Source of the DNA: JADJDM01 sp044352985
Lineage (GTDB): Bacteria; Bacteroidota; Bacteroidia; B-17B0; Aurantibacillaceae
Reading direction: 5' to 3'
Length of the DNA: 64,000 bases
Assembly (NCBI GenBank): GCA_044352985.1
Contig: JBILCU010000008.1
Span: 1-64,000 of the forward strand
Below, one piece after another: positions 24,970-33,544 of the stretch (positions within the stretch are counted from its first letter, which is position 1; each line of letters starts with the position of its first letter). A program made the translations under genes and the position numbers. Under the pieces are notes generated by a model that saw only the letters and a program-made list of their open reading frames with translations, was not told where the DNA came from and made no database searches.

Positions 24970-26367
24970 GTGAAAGAAATTATAGAACAACCCATTTTTA
25001 AATTAATCGGAAAAGCAGCCGATGAATTGAGCGTTGACGCCTATTTAATTGGAGGATTTGTTAGAGACCTTTTTATAAAAAGAGAAAGTAAAGATATTGA
25101 TGTTGTAACTATCGGCAAAGGAATTACATTAGCAACACTTATTCATAAAAAATTAGGTATTGAGGCGCATCTCTCTGTTTTTAAAAATTTTGGAACTGCC
25201 CAGATTAAAACTCAGGATATAGAAATCGAATTTGTTGGTGCAAGAAAAGAATCTTATGATCGTAATTCAAGAAAGCCAATTGTTGAAGATGGTACTTTGG
25301 AAGATGACCAAAACAGAAGAGACTTTACCATTAACGCACTTGCAATTGGATTAAGTAAAAATAATTTCGGTAAGTTGCTAGATCCATTCAATGGTATTCA
25401 AGACCTGGAAAACAAAATTATTCGCACTCCGTTAAATCCAGATATTACTTACAGTGATGATCCATTACGAATGATGCGTGCTATTCGTTTTGCTAGTCAA
25501 TTAGGATTTACCATTGAGGAAAATTCGTTTAATGCCATTTCTAAAAACAAAGAACGCATTTCAATCGTTTCCAAAGAACGAATTAGCGACGAATTGAACA
25601 AAATTATTTTATCACCAAAGCCATCTGTTGGTTTTAAACTACTTTTTGATAGTGGCTTGTTACATCTCATATTTCCTGAAATGACTAATCTTTACGGTGT
25701 GGACACCAAAGATGGGAAATCGCATAAAGATAATTTTTACCATACGCTTGAAGTGTTGGATAATCTATCCAGAAACACCACTGATTTATGGTTGCGCTGG
25801 TCGGCCATTTTACATGATATTGCAAAACCAGCAACCAAACGTTTTGAGCCCGGCCATGGCTGGACTTTTCACGGACACGAGGATAAAGGTGCGCGCATGG
25901 TTCCTAAAATTTTTAATTCACTAAAATTACCTTTAAACGAAAAAATGAAGTTTGTACAAAAATTAGTATTGCTTCATTTACGTCCGATTGTACTAGCAAA
26001 AAGTGAGGTAACTGATAGTGCGGTTCGAAGACTGCTTTTTGAAGCAGGAGAAGACATAGATCAACTCATGTTGCTTTGTGAGGCGGACATTACAACTAAA
26101 AACCCCAATAAAGTAAAAAGATACCTTCAAAATTTTGAATTGGTAAGAAGTAAACTAAAAGAAATTGAGGAAAAAGATAAAATCAGAAACTGGCAACCGC
26201 CCGTATCTGGAGAAGAAATCATGGAGATGTTTAAACTACAGCCATGTAAAATGGTAGGAGATTTAAAAAATGCCTTAAAAGATGCCATTTTAGATGGAAT
26301 CATTTCTAATGAACGTGAGCAGGCAATTCATTTTTTAAATGAAACGTATGCGCAATTGAAAATTTAA
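24970..26367 (+). CDS. cca: CCA-adding tRNA nucleotidyltransferase with HD domain
   Basis: This 465-aa class II nucleotidyltransferase adds or repairs the 3' CCA end of tRNAs. The polymerase motif GGFVRD with downstream Asp pair SKDIDVV is near residues 27-46, and the RRDFTINALA motif is near 116-125. The neck and body domains follow. A C-terminal HD phosphohydrolase domain contains RWSAILHDIAKP and TFHGHEDKGARM. The start is GTG at 24970, giving the expected N-terminus (VKEIIEQPIFKLIG). The length suits the Bacteroidota CCA/HD form. It is upstream of era with 57 bp between, where a small hairpin lies. Confidence 0.95.
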   Translation: MKEIIEQPIFKLIGKAADELSVDAYLIGGFVRDLFIKRESKDIDVVTIGKGITLATLIHKKLGIEAHLSVFKNFGTAQIKTQDIEIEFVGARKESYDRNSRKPIVEDGTLEDDQNRRDFTINALAIGLSKNNFGKLLDPFNGIQDLENKIIRTPLNPDITYSDDPLRMMRAIRFASQLGFTIEENSFNAISKNKERISIVSKERISDELNKIILSPKPSVGFKLLFDSGLLHLIFPEMTNLYGVDTKDGKSHKDNFYHTLEVLDNLSRNTTDLWLRWSAILHDIAKPATKRFEPGHGWTFHGHEDKGARMVPKIFNSLKLPLNEKMKFVQKLVLLHLRPIVLAKSEVTDSAVRRLLFEAGEDIDQLMLLCEADITTKNPNKVKRYLQNFELVRSKLKEIEEKDKIRNWQPPVSGEEIMEMFKLQPCKMVGDLKNALKDAILDGIISNEREQAIHFLNETYAQLKI

Positions 26368-26381
26368 ATCCAGTTACAATA

Positions 26382-26394
26382 ACTCCGTAGGAGT
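26382..26394 (+). repeat. Small palindrome ACTCC-GTA-GGAGT
   Basis: A 5-bp perfect stem with a GTA loop in the cca-era gap. I recall related CTCCGTAGGAG palindromes as dispersed intergenic repeats in several Bacteroidota; only one copy was noticed in this window. Confidence 0.4.
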
Positions 26395-26424
26395 AAAATA
26401 TAAGTTAAAAAAATTAGTATTATA

Positions 26425-27312
26425 ATGAATCAACCCATCCATAAAGCCGGTTTTGTAAACATCATCGGTTGCCCTAATGTTGGCAAATCAACATTATTAA
26501 ATGCCCTTGTTGGAGAACGACTTGCCATTATTACATCAAAAGCACAAACAACCCGACACCGAATAATGGGCATAGTAAGCGGTGATAATTATCAAATTGT
26601 ATTTTCTGATACTCCGGGAATTATTAAACCTGCCTACAAACTGCAAGAGAAAATGATGACGTTTGTTGCAGAAGCATTTAATGATGCGGATGTTTTTTTA
26701 TTTATTACTGACATTTTTGAAGACATAGAATTGGATGAAAAATACATCAACAAACTTAGTAATGTAAATGTTCCTGTTTTGTTATTGATTAACAAAATTG
26801 ATAAGGCCAACGAACAAACCATCGCTGAGTTTACTGAAAAATGGAAAACAAAATTACCTAACGCCGAAATCATTCCTATTTCAGCTCTTCAAAAAATTAA
26901 TCTGGATAATGTAATGGAACGTTTAATTTCATTAATTCCACCAGGTGAAGCTTTTTACGACAAAGACGAATTAACCAATAAACCGGAACGTTTTTTTGTT
27001 ACCGAAATCATTCGTGAAAAAATTCTGAAAAACTATAAAAAAGAAATTCCTTACAGCTGCGAAGTAATTGTTGAAGAGTTTAAAGAAGAGCAAAAAATTA
27101 TCCGTATAAGGGCAAACATAATTGTTGAACGCGACTCTCAAAAAGGCATTCTCATTGGTCACAAAGGCGAGGCACTTAAAAAAACGGGGACGTATGCGAG
27201 AGAAGATTGTGAAGTGTTTTTTGGCAAAAAAGTTTTCCTTGATTTATATGTAAAAGTTGATAAAGATTGGCGAAATAATGATAATCGTCTTAAACAATAT
27301 GGCTATAATTAG
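26425..27312 (+). CDS. era: GTPase Era
   Basis: Era is an essential GTPase for 16S rRNA maturation and 30S assembly. The 295-aa length is typical. G1 GCPNVGKST is near residues 15-23, G2 TTRHRIMG near 40-47, G3 DTPGI near 62-66, and G4 NKID near 123-126. The C-terminal KH domain contains ILIGHKGEALKKTGTYAREDCEVFFGKKVFLDLYVKV in the last ~60 residues. It sits 57 bp after cca and 48 bp before the ornithine aminotransferase gene. Confidence 0.97.
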   Translation: MNQPIHKAGFVNIIGCPNVGKSTLLNALVGERLAIITSKAQTTRHRIMGIVSGDNYQIVFSDTPGIIKPAYKLQEKMMTFVAEAFNDADVFLFITDIFEDIELDEKYINKLSNVNVPVLLLINKIDKANEQTIAEFTEKWKTKLPNAEIIPISALQKINLDNVMERLISLIPPGEAFYDKDELTNKPERFFVTEIIREKILKNYKKEIPYSCEVIVEEFKEEQKIIRIRANIIVERDSQKGILIGHKGEALKKTGTYAREDCEVFFGKKVFLDLYVKVDKDWRNNDNRLKQYGYN

Positions 27313-27360
27313 CGATTTTTTGGGAGAATTGAATTAAATTTGCAATAAATAGTAAGCGAG

Positions 27361-28593
27361 ATGGTAACAATGACAGAAAATAAAAGCAAAAGTAAAGAGT
27401 TAATGGATTTGGAAGATAAGTATGGTGCTCATAATTATCATCCGCTTCCTGTTGTTTTAAGCAAAGGCGAAGGCGCTCTTGTTTGGGATGTTGAAGGAAA
27501 AAAATACTATGATTTTTTATCTGCATATAGTGCAGTAAACCAAGGTCATTGCCACCCAAAAATTGTTGGTGCATTAGTTGAACAAGCAGGAAAACTTTGT
27601 TTAACCTCTCGTGCTTTTCACAATGATCAGCTTGGTAATTACGAAAAATACATTTGCAATTTTTTTGGCTACGACAAAGTTCTGCCAATGAATTCTGGTG
27701 CCGAAGCTGTTGAAACTGCTATCAAATTAGCTCGTAAATGGGCATATGAGAAAAAGGGGGTAGCTGAAAATCAGGCAAAAATTATAGTTTGTTCTCAAAA
27801 TTTTCATGGAAGAACAATTAATATCATTTCTTTTAGTACTGATCAGGATTCTAAAAACAATTTCGGTCCATTTACCAGTGGCTACGAAGTAGTTGAATAC
27901 AATAATTTAACTGATTTAGAAAAAGCACTATCTGATACAAATGTTGCAGGTTTTTTAGTTGAACCAATGCAAGGTGAAGCAGGTGTTATTGTTCCCGATG
28001 AAGGTTATCTAAAAGGCGCATACGAACTTTGCAAAAAAAATAACGTTCTTTTTATTGCAGATGAAATTCAAACCGGAATTGCTCGTACAGGTAAATTATT
28101 GGCTTGCGATTGGGAAAATGTACATGCCGATATTTTAATTTTGGGTAAAGCATTATCAGGTGGAGTTTATCCAGTTTCAGCTGTTTTAGCAAACGATGAA
28201 GTAATGCTTTGCATTAAACCTGGACAACATGGTTCAACCTATGGAGGAAACCCTTTAGCTTGCGCTGTTGCTGTTGCTGCATTGGAAGTTGTAAAAGATG
28301 AAAAATTAGCCGAACGTGCTGAATATTTAGGTAATATTTTAAGAAGCGAATTAAGAGCCATTCAACATCCTATGCTTACCAAAGTTCGAGGAAAAGGTTT
28401 ATTGAATGCAATCGTTATAAAAGAAACCAACGGTAAAACCGCTTGGGATGTATGTTTAAAATTAGCTGAAAACGGATTACTTGCAAAACCTACTCACGGA
28501 GATATCATTCGTTTTGCTCCACCGTTAGTAATAACAGAAGAACAAATTTTAGATTGTGTACGTATTATTAAAAACACATTAGAGAGTTTTTAA
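27361..28593 (+). CDS. rocD: Ornithine aminotransferase
   Basis: This PLP-dependent class III aminotransferase moves the delta-amino group of ornithine to 2-oxoglutarate, linking arginine, proline and glutamate metabolism. It has about 410 aa. Marks of ornithine aminotransferase are KYGAHNYHPLPVVL at the N-terminus, YDFLSAYSAVNQGHCHPKI, MNSGAEAVETAIKLAR, and FIADEIQTGIARTGK followed by the PLP lysine in ILGKALSGG. ATG 27361 is used; ATG 27370 is also possible. A TAAATTTG -7-like element at 27335-27342 could start transcription, although no good -33 element precedes it. Confidence 0.94.
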   Translation: MVTMTENKSKSKELMDLEDKYGAHNYHPLPVVLSKGEGALVWDVEGKKYYDFLSAYSAVNQGHCHPKIVGALVEQAGKLCLTSRAFHNDQLGNYEKYICNFFGYDKVLPMNSGAEAVETAIKLARKWAYEKKGVAENQAKIIVCSQNFHGRTINIISFSTDQDSKNNFGPFTSGYEVVEYNNLTDLEKALSDTNVAGFLVEPMQGEAGVIVPDEGYLKGAYELCKKNNVLFIADEIQTGIARTGKLLACDWENVHADILILGKALSGGVYPVSAVLANDEVMLCIKPGQHGSTYGGNPLACAVAVAALEVVKDEKLAERAEYLGNILRSELRAIQHPMLTKVRGKGLLNAIVIKETNGKTAWDVCLKLAENGLLAKPTHGDIIRFAPPLVITEEQILDCVRIIKNTLESF

Positions 28594-28605
28594 TTCTTTG
28601 CATTT

Positions 28606-29049
28606 TTGCAACGACAAGATTACATAATTAAACAAATTAATCAATTAGGAAAAGTTCTATCTAAACTTTTAGCGGATGTTTTAGGTTTAAAACACGATCT
28701 AAAAATTACTGAAGCAGATTCAATTGTTAATTCCGTTTTTGAAAAAGAATTAGGATTTAATTTTGATGAATTTTTAGCTTTAAAAGATGCTCAATTTATA
28801 CCCTTTCTCATCTCCAATAAATTTGATTTAGCAAGCATGGAAGAACTTGCTAATTTATTTTTTGAAATTGGAACTTCCTCAACTGAAAAAGAAAAAGAAA
28901 AACAAATCATCTGTTTTTCTAAAGCTAAAATCATTTACAATCATCTAAATACCGAACGAAAAACATTTTCATTTGATTTTATGACAAAATTAAATGCAAT
29001 GGAAAACCAAATTCAAGCAAATGAAATTAAAAAAAACAGCTATAAATAA
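28606..29049 (+). CDS. Hypothetical helical protein (DUF6483-like)
   Basis: A 147-aa helical, soluble protein with no signal peptide. The start is TTG at 28606, 12 bp after rocD. The N-terminal sequence (QDYIIKQINQLGKVLSKLLADVLGLK) resembles the helical DUF6483 family of short unknown proteins; this is a weak, remembered similarity. Its 3' end overlaps the next gene's start (29021) by 29 bp in another frame, so the two are translationally linked. The function is unknown. Confidence 0.65.
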   Translation: MQRQDYIIKQINQLGKVLSKLLADVLGLKHDLKITEADSIVNSVFEKELGFNFDEFLALKDAQFIPFLISNKFDLASMEELANLFFEIGTSSTEKEKEKQIICFSKAKIIYNHLNTERKTFSFDFMTKLNAMENQIQANEIKKNSYK

Positions 29050-30265
29050 GTTTATCGTATTTTTTGGGTTCATCTTTTTAAATGCCGCTGTACTTTTATC
29101 TCAGCCTATAAGAAAAGGCATCTGGCGAAGTATTTTGTTTCTTGATGAAAAAGAAAATATAGAACTGCCATTCAATTTTGAAGTAAAATTTATTAATAAT
29201 AAAACTACGATTACGATTATGAATGGCGATGAGCGTATTGTAGTTAATGAAATAGTTGCAAAAAAAGATTCGCTAATTTTTAAAATGCCCGTTTTTGATT
29301 CTGAATTTCGTGCAAAAATTCACAAAGATTCTTTAGTTGGTTTTTGGATAAATTATGCCCGAAAATACAAAAATAAAATTCCTTTTAAAGCATTTGCAGG
29401 TAATAACAAAAGATTCACTCTTACACCATCAAATACCAATTCTTTTAACGGAAAATGGGAAGTTACTTTTAGTCCGGCCACTAAAGATAGCACCAAAGCT
29501 ATTGGTGTTTTTATCCAAAAAGCTGACGGCACTTGTACAGGTACTTTTTTAACCGAAACTGGCGATTATCGTTTCCTAGAAGGAATGCAATCCGGAAATC
29601 AATTGTTTTTATCAGGTTTTGATGGTTCTCATGCATTTTTATTCATTGCTACAGCTGAAGAAAATAAAATCACTAATGGAAAGTTTTACTCTGGAATCAC
29701 TTGGAGAGAAAACTGGATAGCTTATCGAAATGACACTTTTCATCTTCGAGCAGCAGAGTCAATTACAAAATTGAATGATGGTTTTGAAAGTATTTATTTT
29801 AAATTTCCAAACACTAAAAAAGAACCCATTTCATTGAATGATGAACGATATAAAAACAAAGTTGTCATTGTTCAATTGCTTGGTTCATGGTGCCCAAATT
29901 GTATGGATGAAACGGCTTATCTTTCTAAACTACAAAAACAATACAAAAGTTCCGGATTAGAAATTATTGGCTTGGCCTATGAACGAACAGCAGATTTTAA
30001 TAAAGCGGTTGAATTGGTAAATCGTTTAAAAAAACGTTTTGATGTGGATTATGAAATTTTAATAACTGGAGTAAGCGGTAAAGATAAAGCAAGTGAAAAT
30101 TTTCCTATGCTAAATAAAATAATAGCATTTCCTACAACAATTATTATAGATAAAAAAGGCAAAGTAAACAGCATTCATACTGGCTTTTCAGGACCCGCAA
30201 CAGGAAAAGCTTACGATGACTTTACACAGAATACAGAAAAATTAATAATTGATTTATTAAAGTAA
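29021..30265 (+). CDS. Exported thioredoxin-fold (TlpA-like) protein
   Basis: I chose ATG 29021 (MKLKKTAINKFIVFFGFIFL), which gives a clean signal peptide with ~414 aa total; the earlier Met at 28994 lies in the previous gene. Residues ~20-240 are a beta-rich domain of unknown type. Residues ~270-410 are a TlpA/ResA-like thioredoxin fold with the redox pair in LLGSWCPNCMDE (CPNC), followed by AFPTTIIIDKKGKV carrying the cis-Pro. It probably acts as a periplasmic disulfide reductase or peroxiredoxin-like oxidoreductase. This architecture is widespread in Bacteroidota. Confidence 0.88.
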   Translation: MKLKKTAINKFIVFFGFIFLNAAVLLSQPIRKGIWRSILFLDEKENIELPFNFEVKFINNKTTITIMNGDERIVVNEIVAKKDSLIFKMPVFDSEFRAKIHKDSLVGFWINYARKYKNKIPFKAFAGNNKRFTLTPSNTNSFNGKWEVTFSPATKDSTKAIGVFIQKADGTCTGTFLTETGDYRFLEGMQSGNQLFLSGFDGSHAFLFIATAEENKITNGKFYSGITWRENWIAYRNDTFHLRAAESITKLNDGFESIYFKFPNTKKEPISLNDERYKNKVVIVQLLGSWCPNCMDETAYLSKLQKQYKSSGLEIIGLAYERTADFNKAVELVNRLKKRFDVDYEILITGVSGKDKASENFPMLNKIIAFPTTIIIDKKGKVNSIHTGFSGPATGKAYDDFTQNTEKLIIDLLK

Positions 30266-30338
30266 TTTGAAATCAAAAAGTTTATTATTAAATTTAGCTT
30301 AGTTTAGTCTCATGTTTAATTTATAATTTCTTTCACGT

Positions 30339-30782
30339 ATGATTAAATCTTTATTCCTTTCAATTGTAATTGTTTTTTCTTTAAACAGTTTTTCTCAAAC
30401 GTTAAAAGGTGATGAAGTCATTGGAACATGGCTAGTCGGAAATTCAAAAGCAAAAATTAAGATTTATAAAAATGGGACAAAATATTATGGCAAAATGGTT
30501 TGGTTGCGTGAACCAACAGATGCTGATGGTAAACCAAAATTAGATAAAAATAATCCGGATAAAGAAAAACAAAAACTACCTTTATTGGGATATGATTTAT
30601 TAAAAGATTTTGTTTTTGAAGAAGGTCATTGGGATAATGGAACAATTTATGATCCTGAAAATGGCAAAACTTATAAATGTAAAATTTCTTTTCGCGAAGG
30701 AAAATTAGATGTAAGAGGTTATATAGGATTTTCTTTAATAGGAAGAACTGATGTCTGGTTCAGGTGTTCGGATATAAAATAA
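30339..30782 (+). CDS. DUF2147 family secreted protein
   Basis: This 147-aa protein has a signal peptide (MIKSLFLSIVIVFSLNSFSQ) and a DUF2147 beta-barrel domain: GTWLVGNSKAKIKIYK, YYGKMVWLREPTD, NGTIYDPENGKTYKCKI, and LDVRGYIGFSLIGRTDVW. The family is predicted periplasmic and lipocalin-like, with no established function. It lies between the thioredoxin-fold gene and the HMA gene, with a 148-bp gap after it that shows no clear gene. Confidence 0.9.
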   Translation: MIKSLFLSIVIVFSLNSFSQTLKGDEVIGTWLVGNSKAKIKIYKNGTKYYGKMVWLREPTDADGKPKLDKNNPDKEKQKLPLLGYDLLKDFVFEEGHWDNGTIYDPENGKTYKCKISFREGKLDVRGYIGFSLIGRTDVWFRCSDIK

Positions 30783-30930
30783 ATTATCATCATTGTATAA
30801 CAATCATTTTCTAATAAACTGTTTCCTAATAACTAACTAACTAAATAGTTAAATTTCAATAAAAAATCATGAAGAAATAAGTTCTCGATTTCGATTAAAC
30901 AAAGAAATTATTAATTTAAAAATCAAAAAC

Positions 30931-31284
30931 ATGAGAACACTATTTTTAATCATAATATCTTTATTCCTAATAAATAATAGCACTGCTCAGGATAAAGCAA
31001 AAAAAGAAATCAAAACAATTCATTTTAAAGTTAAAGGTAATTGTGGCGAATGTAAAAAACGAATTGAAAATGCTGCATACATCAAAGGTGTTAAAAATTC
31101 TAGCTGGGATGAAAAAACTAAAAACCTAACAATTATTTACAGAGCAGATAAAGTTACTGAAGAACAAATTCATTCGGCAATAGCTAAAGCCGGACACGAT
31201 ACAGAAAAAGCTAAATCCACCCAAGAAACCTATTTAAATTTACCTGACTGCTGCAAATACAAGGATCAAAAATGTAATAAATAA
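30931..31284 (+). CDS. Exported heavy-metal-associated (HMA) domain protein
   Basis: This 117-aa protein has a signal peptide (MRTLFLIIISLFLINNSTAQ). One HMA domain follows (residues ~28-95), with the metal-binding motif GNCGECKKRIE (Cys38 and Cys41) and the ferredoxin-like beta-alpha-beta pattern. The C-terminal tail adds more cysteines (PDCCKYKDQKC). HMA domains carry Cu(I) or similar soft metals, so this should be a periplasmic metal chaperone. It is followed after 12 bp by a TonB-dependent receptor, strongly suggesting a metal transport pair. Exact metal: unknown, copper most likely by family. Confidence 0.9.
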   Translation: MRTLFLIIISLFLINNSTAQDKAKKEIKTIHFKVKGNCGECKKRIENAAYIKGVKNSSWDEKTKNLTIIYRADKVTEEQIHSAIAKAGHDTEKAKSTQETYLNLPDCCKYKDQKCNK

Positions 31285-31296
31285 TTTTTGACCTCA

Positions 31297-33540
31297 ATGA
31301 AAATAATTTTAATTGTATTTCTTTCCTTTTTTTGCATTACATCTTTTTATGCCCAGCAAAAATTGCAAGGAAAGGTTGTAGAAATTAATGGGAATTCAGA
31401 TACGCTTCCTTTACCAGGAACTATGCTGAGGTGGCAGGAAAGCAACGAACCTACAATTTCTGATCATAACGGTTTATTTCAACTTGCAAAAAACAATCTT
31501 AGTAATCAATTAATTGTTTCAAATATTGGTTTTACAACAGATACACTTAATGTGGATACTACTCAACCATTTATTTTAATTATTCTTCAAGACATCAAGC
31601 AACTGAAAGAAGTTCAGATTGTTTACCGAACAACCGGCTCTGAACTATCGATGATGAATACTATTAAAACGGAGGTTTTAAATCAGCGCGAATTGATGAA
31701 AGCTGCTTGTTGCAATTTGTCCGAAAGTTTTGAAACCAATGCTTCTATTGATGTCAACTTTTCAGATGCTGTAACTGGAACCAAGCAAATTCAGATGCTT
31801 GGTTTATCTGGCCAATATGCCATGATTACAAAAGACAATATGCCCTATTTACGAGGACTTGCAGGAATTTACGGATTAAATTTTATTCCCGGAACCTGGA
31901 TTCAATCCATACAATTAAGCAAAGGTGCAGGTACTGTTATCAATGGTTACGAAAGTTTTTCAGGGCAAATCAATACAGAATTGCAAAACCCTGCAACAAG
32001 CGAAAAATTGCTATTTAATGCTTATGTAAATGCTAACGCAAGAAATGAATACAACTTAAATCTTGCAAAAAAACTAACAGATGTTTGGAGCACAAACATC
32101 TTACTACATGCTAGTTCGAACCCATTAAAGCAAGACATGAATAGTGATGGTTTTATGGATATTCCAACGGGCAGTCAGGTAAATGTTTTGCAAAAATGGG
32201 TATATCAAACACGCAAAGGTTTTGAAGGGCAATTTGGTGCAAGTTATGTTGATGATAATAGAAGTGGCGGACAGGATAAAAAGTTATTTAGTGCATTAAA
32301 TGATACCGTAGAACTTTATAAAATCGGAATACAATCTAAACGATTTGATGCCTTTGCTAAAAACGGTTATGTATTTAAGCGCCCATCAACAAGTATGGGA
32401 TTGCAATTGAATTTCTCAAACCATGAGCAAAATAATTTTTATGGCAATCGCCCTTATTCTGGCATTCAACAAAGTGTTTATGCTAATTTGATTTTTGAAA
32501 GTTATATTACTAATACCAATCACAAATACAAAATTGGCAGCAGTTTTATGATGGATGCGTTAAATGAAAAATTTGAACAATCAACCTATAAACGAACAGA
32601 GAAAGTGCCAGGTGCTTTTGTAGAATACACCTACAACTACTTAACAAACTTCAATTTGGTTGCAGGTTCGAGAGCTGATTATCATAATTATTACGGATTA
32701 TTTTTTACTCCGCGTTTGCATTTGCGTTATGCATTTAATGAAAGTAAATCTGTTTTTCGTTTATCAGGTGGACGTGCATTGAGAACACCAAACTTGTTTG
32801 CTGAAAACACTTCACTAATGGCTAGTGCGCGTGTTTTTGAAATTCATCCTTCAAATACTAATTTACCTTATGGTTTAAATGCAGAAATCGCATGGAACTA
32901 TGGAATGAACTATACTCAAAAGTTTAAATTAGATTTTAGAGATGCGTATATAACTTTAGATGCTTATCGTACCGATTTTGAAAATCAATTAATTGTTGAT
33001 TTAGATGTGGATTCAAAAAAAGTTATTTTTTCTAATTTAAATGGTGTTTCATTCAGCAACACTGCTCAAGTAGAATTTGGCTGGGAAGTGTATAAGCGGT
33101 TAAATGTAAAAACTGCCTATCGTTTTGTAGAAAATAAATCATCCTTCAGTCAAGCCTTACTTGAAAAAGCACTTATTTCAAAACACCGTGCTTTCTTAAA
33201 TCTTGGATATGAGAACAAAAAAGGAAATTGGCTGAGCGATTTAACTGTTCAATGGTTTGGACCAAAACGTTTACCAACAACACAAAACAACCCAATAGAA
33301 TACAAGCGCGAGAATTACTCGCCTGCATTTTATAATGTTAATGCTCAGTTAACTTATATTCTAAAGAAAAAACAAGAATGGCATTTTTATTTAGGAGTGG
33401 AAAATGCGTTAAACTTTAGGCAAAACAAACCAATTGTTGCCTCAGAACAAGCTTTCAGTAAATATTTTGATGCATCGATGGTTTGGGGATCAATTTACGG
33501 AAGAATGCTTTATGGAGGATTGCGATTTAAGATCAAATAA
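31297..33540 (+). CDS. TonB-dependent receptor, probably metal-related
   Basis: An outer-membrane active transporter of ~747 aa. ATG 31297 gives a signal peptide (MKIILIVFLSFFCITSFYAQ); the TTG at 31288 is less likely. A carboxypeptidase-regulatory-like beta domain (~25-105) is followed by a plug domain (~120-230) with KAACCNLSESFETN (Cys138-Cys139) and IQSIQLSKGAGTVINGYESFSGQIN, then a 22-strand-type barrel ending in YGGLRFKIK. In Bacteroidota the CC in the plug occurs in receptors next to HMA proteins and heavy-metal genes, which matches the upstream gene here. It may import or expel copper complexes. It is convergent with nhaD, with only 4 bp between the stops. Confidence 0.92.
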   Translation: MKIILIVFLSFFCITSFYAQQKLQGKVVEINGNSDTLPLPGTMLRWQESNEPTISDHNGLFQLAKNNLSNQLIVSNIGFTTDTLNVDTTQPFILIILQDIKQLKEVQIVYRTTGSELSMMNTIKTEVLNQRELMKAACCNLSESFETNASIDVNFSDAVTGTKQIQMLGLSGQYAMITKDNMPYLRGLAGIYGLNFIPGTWIQSIQLSKGAGTVINGYESFSGQINTELQNPATSEKLLFNAYVNANARNEYNLNLAKKLTDVWSTNILLHASSNPLKQDMNSDGFMDIPTGSQVNVLQKWVYQTRKGFEGQFGASYVDDNRSGGQDKKLFSALNDTVELYKIGIQSKRFDAFAKNGYVFKRPSTSMGLQLNFSNHEQNNFYGNRPYSGIQQSVYANLIFESYITNTNHKYKIGSSFMMDALNEKFEQSTYKRTEKVPGAFVEYTYNYLTNFNLVAGSRADYHNYYGLFFTPRLHLRYAFNESKSVFRLSGGRALRTPNLFAENTSLMASARVFEIHPSNTNLPYGLNAEIAWNYGMNYTQKFKLDFRDAYITLDAYRTDFENQLIVDLDVDSKKVIFSNLNGVSFSNTAQVEFGWEVYKRLNVKTAYRFVENKSSFSQALLEKALISKHRAFLNLGYENKKGNWLSDLTVQWFGPKRLPTTQNNPIEYKRENYSPAFYNVNAQLTYILKKKQEWHFYLGVENALNFRQNKPIVASEQAFSKYFDASMVWGSIYGRMLYGGLRFKIK

Positions 33541-33544
33541 AAAA

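Noticed and set aside
27319..27342. Promoter with TTTG at 27319 and TAAATTTG at 27335
   Set aside because: The 12-bp spacer is too short for the Bacteroidota pattern; only the -7-like element is mentioned with rocD.
27290..27688. 132-codon minus-strand frame across the era-rocD junction
   Set aside because: It is antisense to two well-supported genes and its sequence is a composition shadow with no domain.
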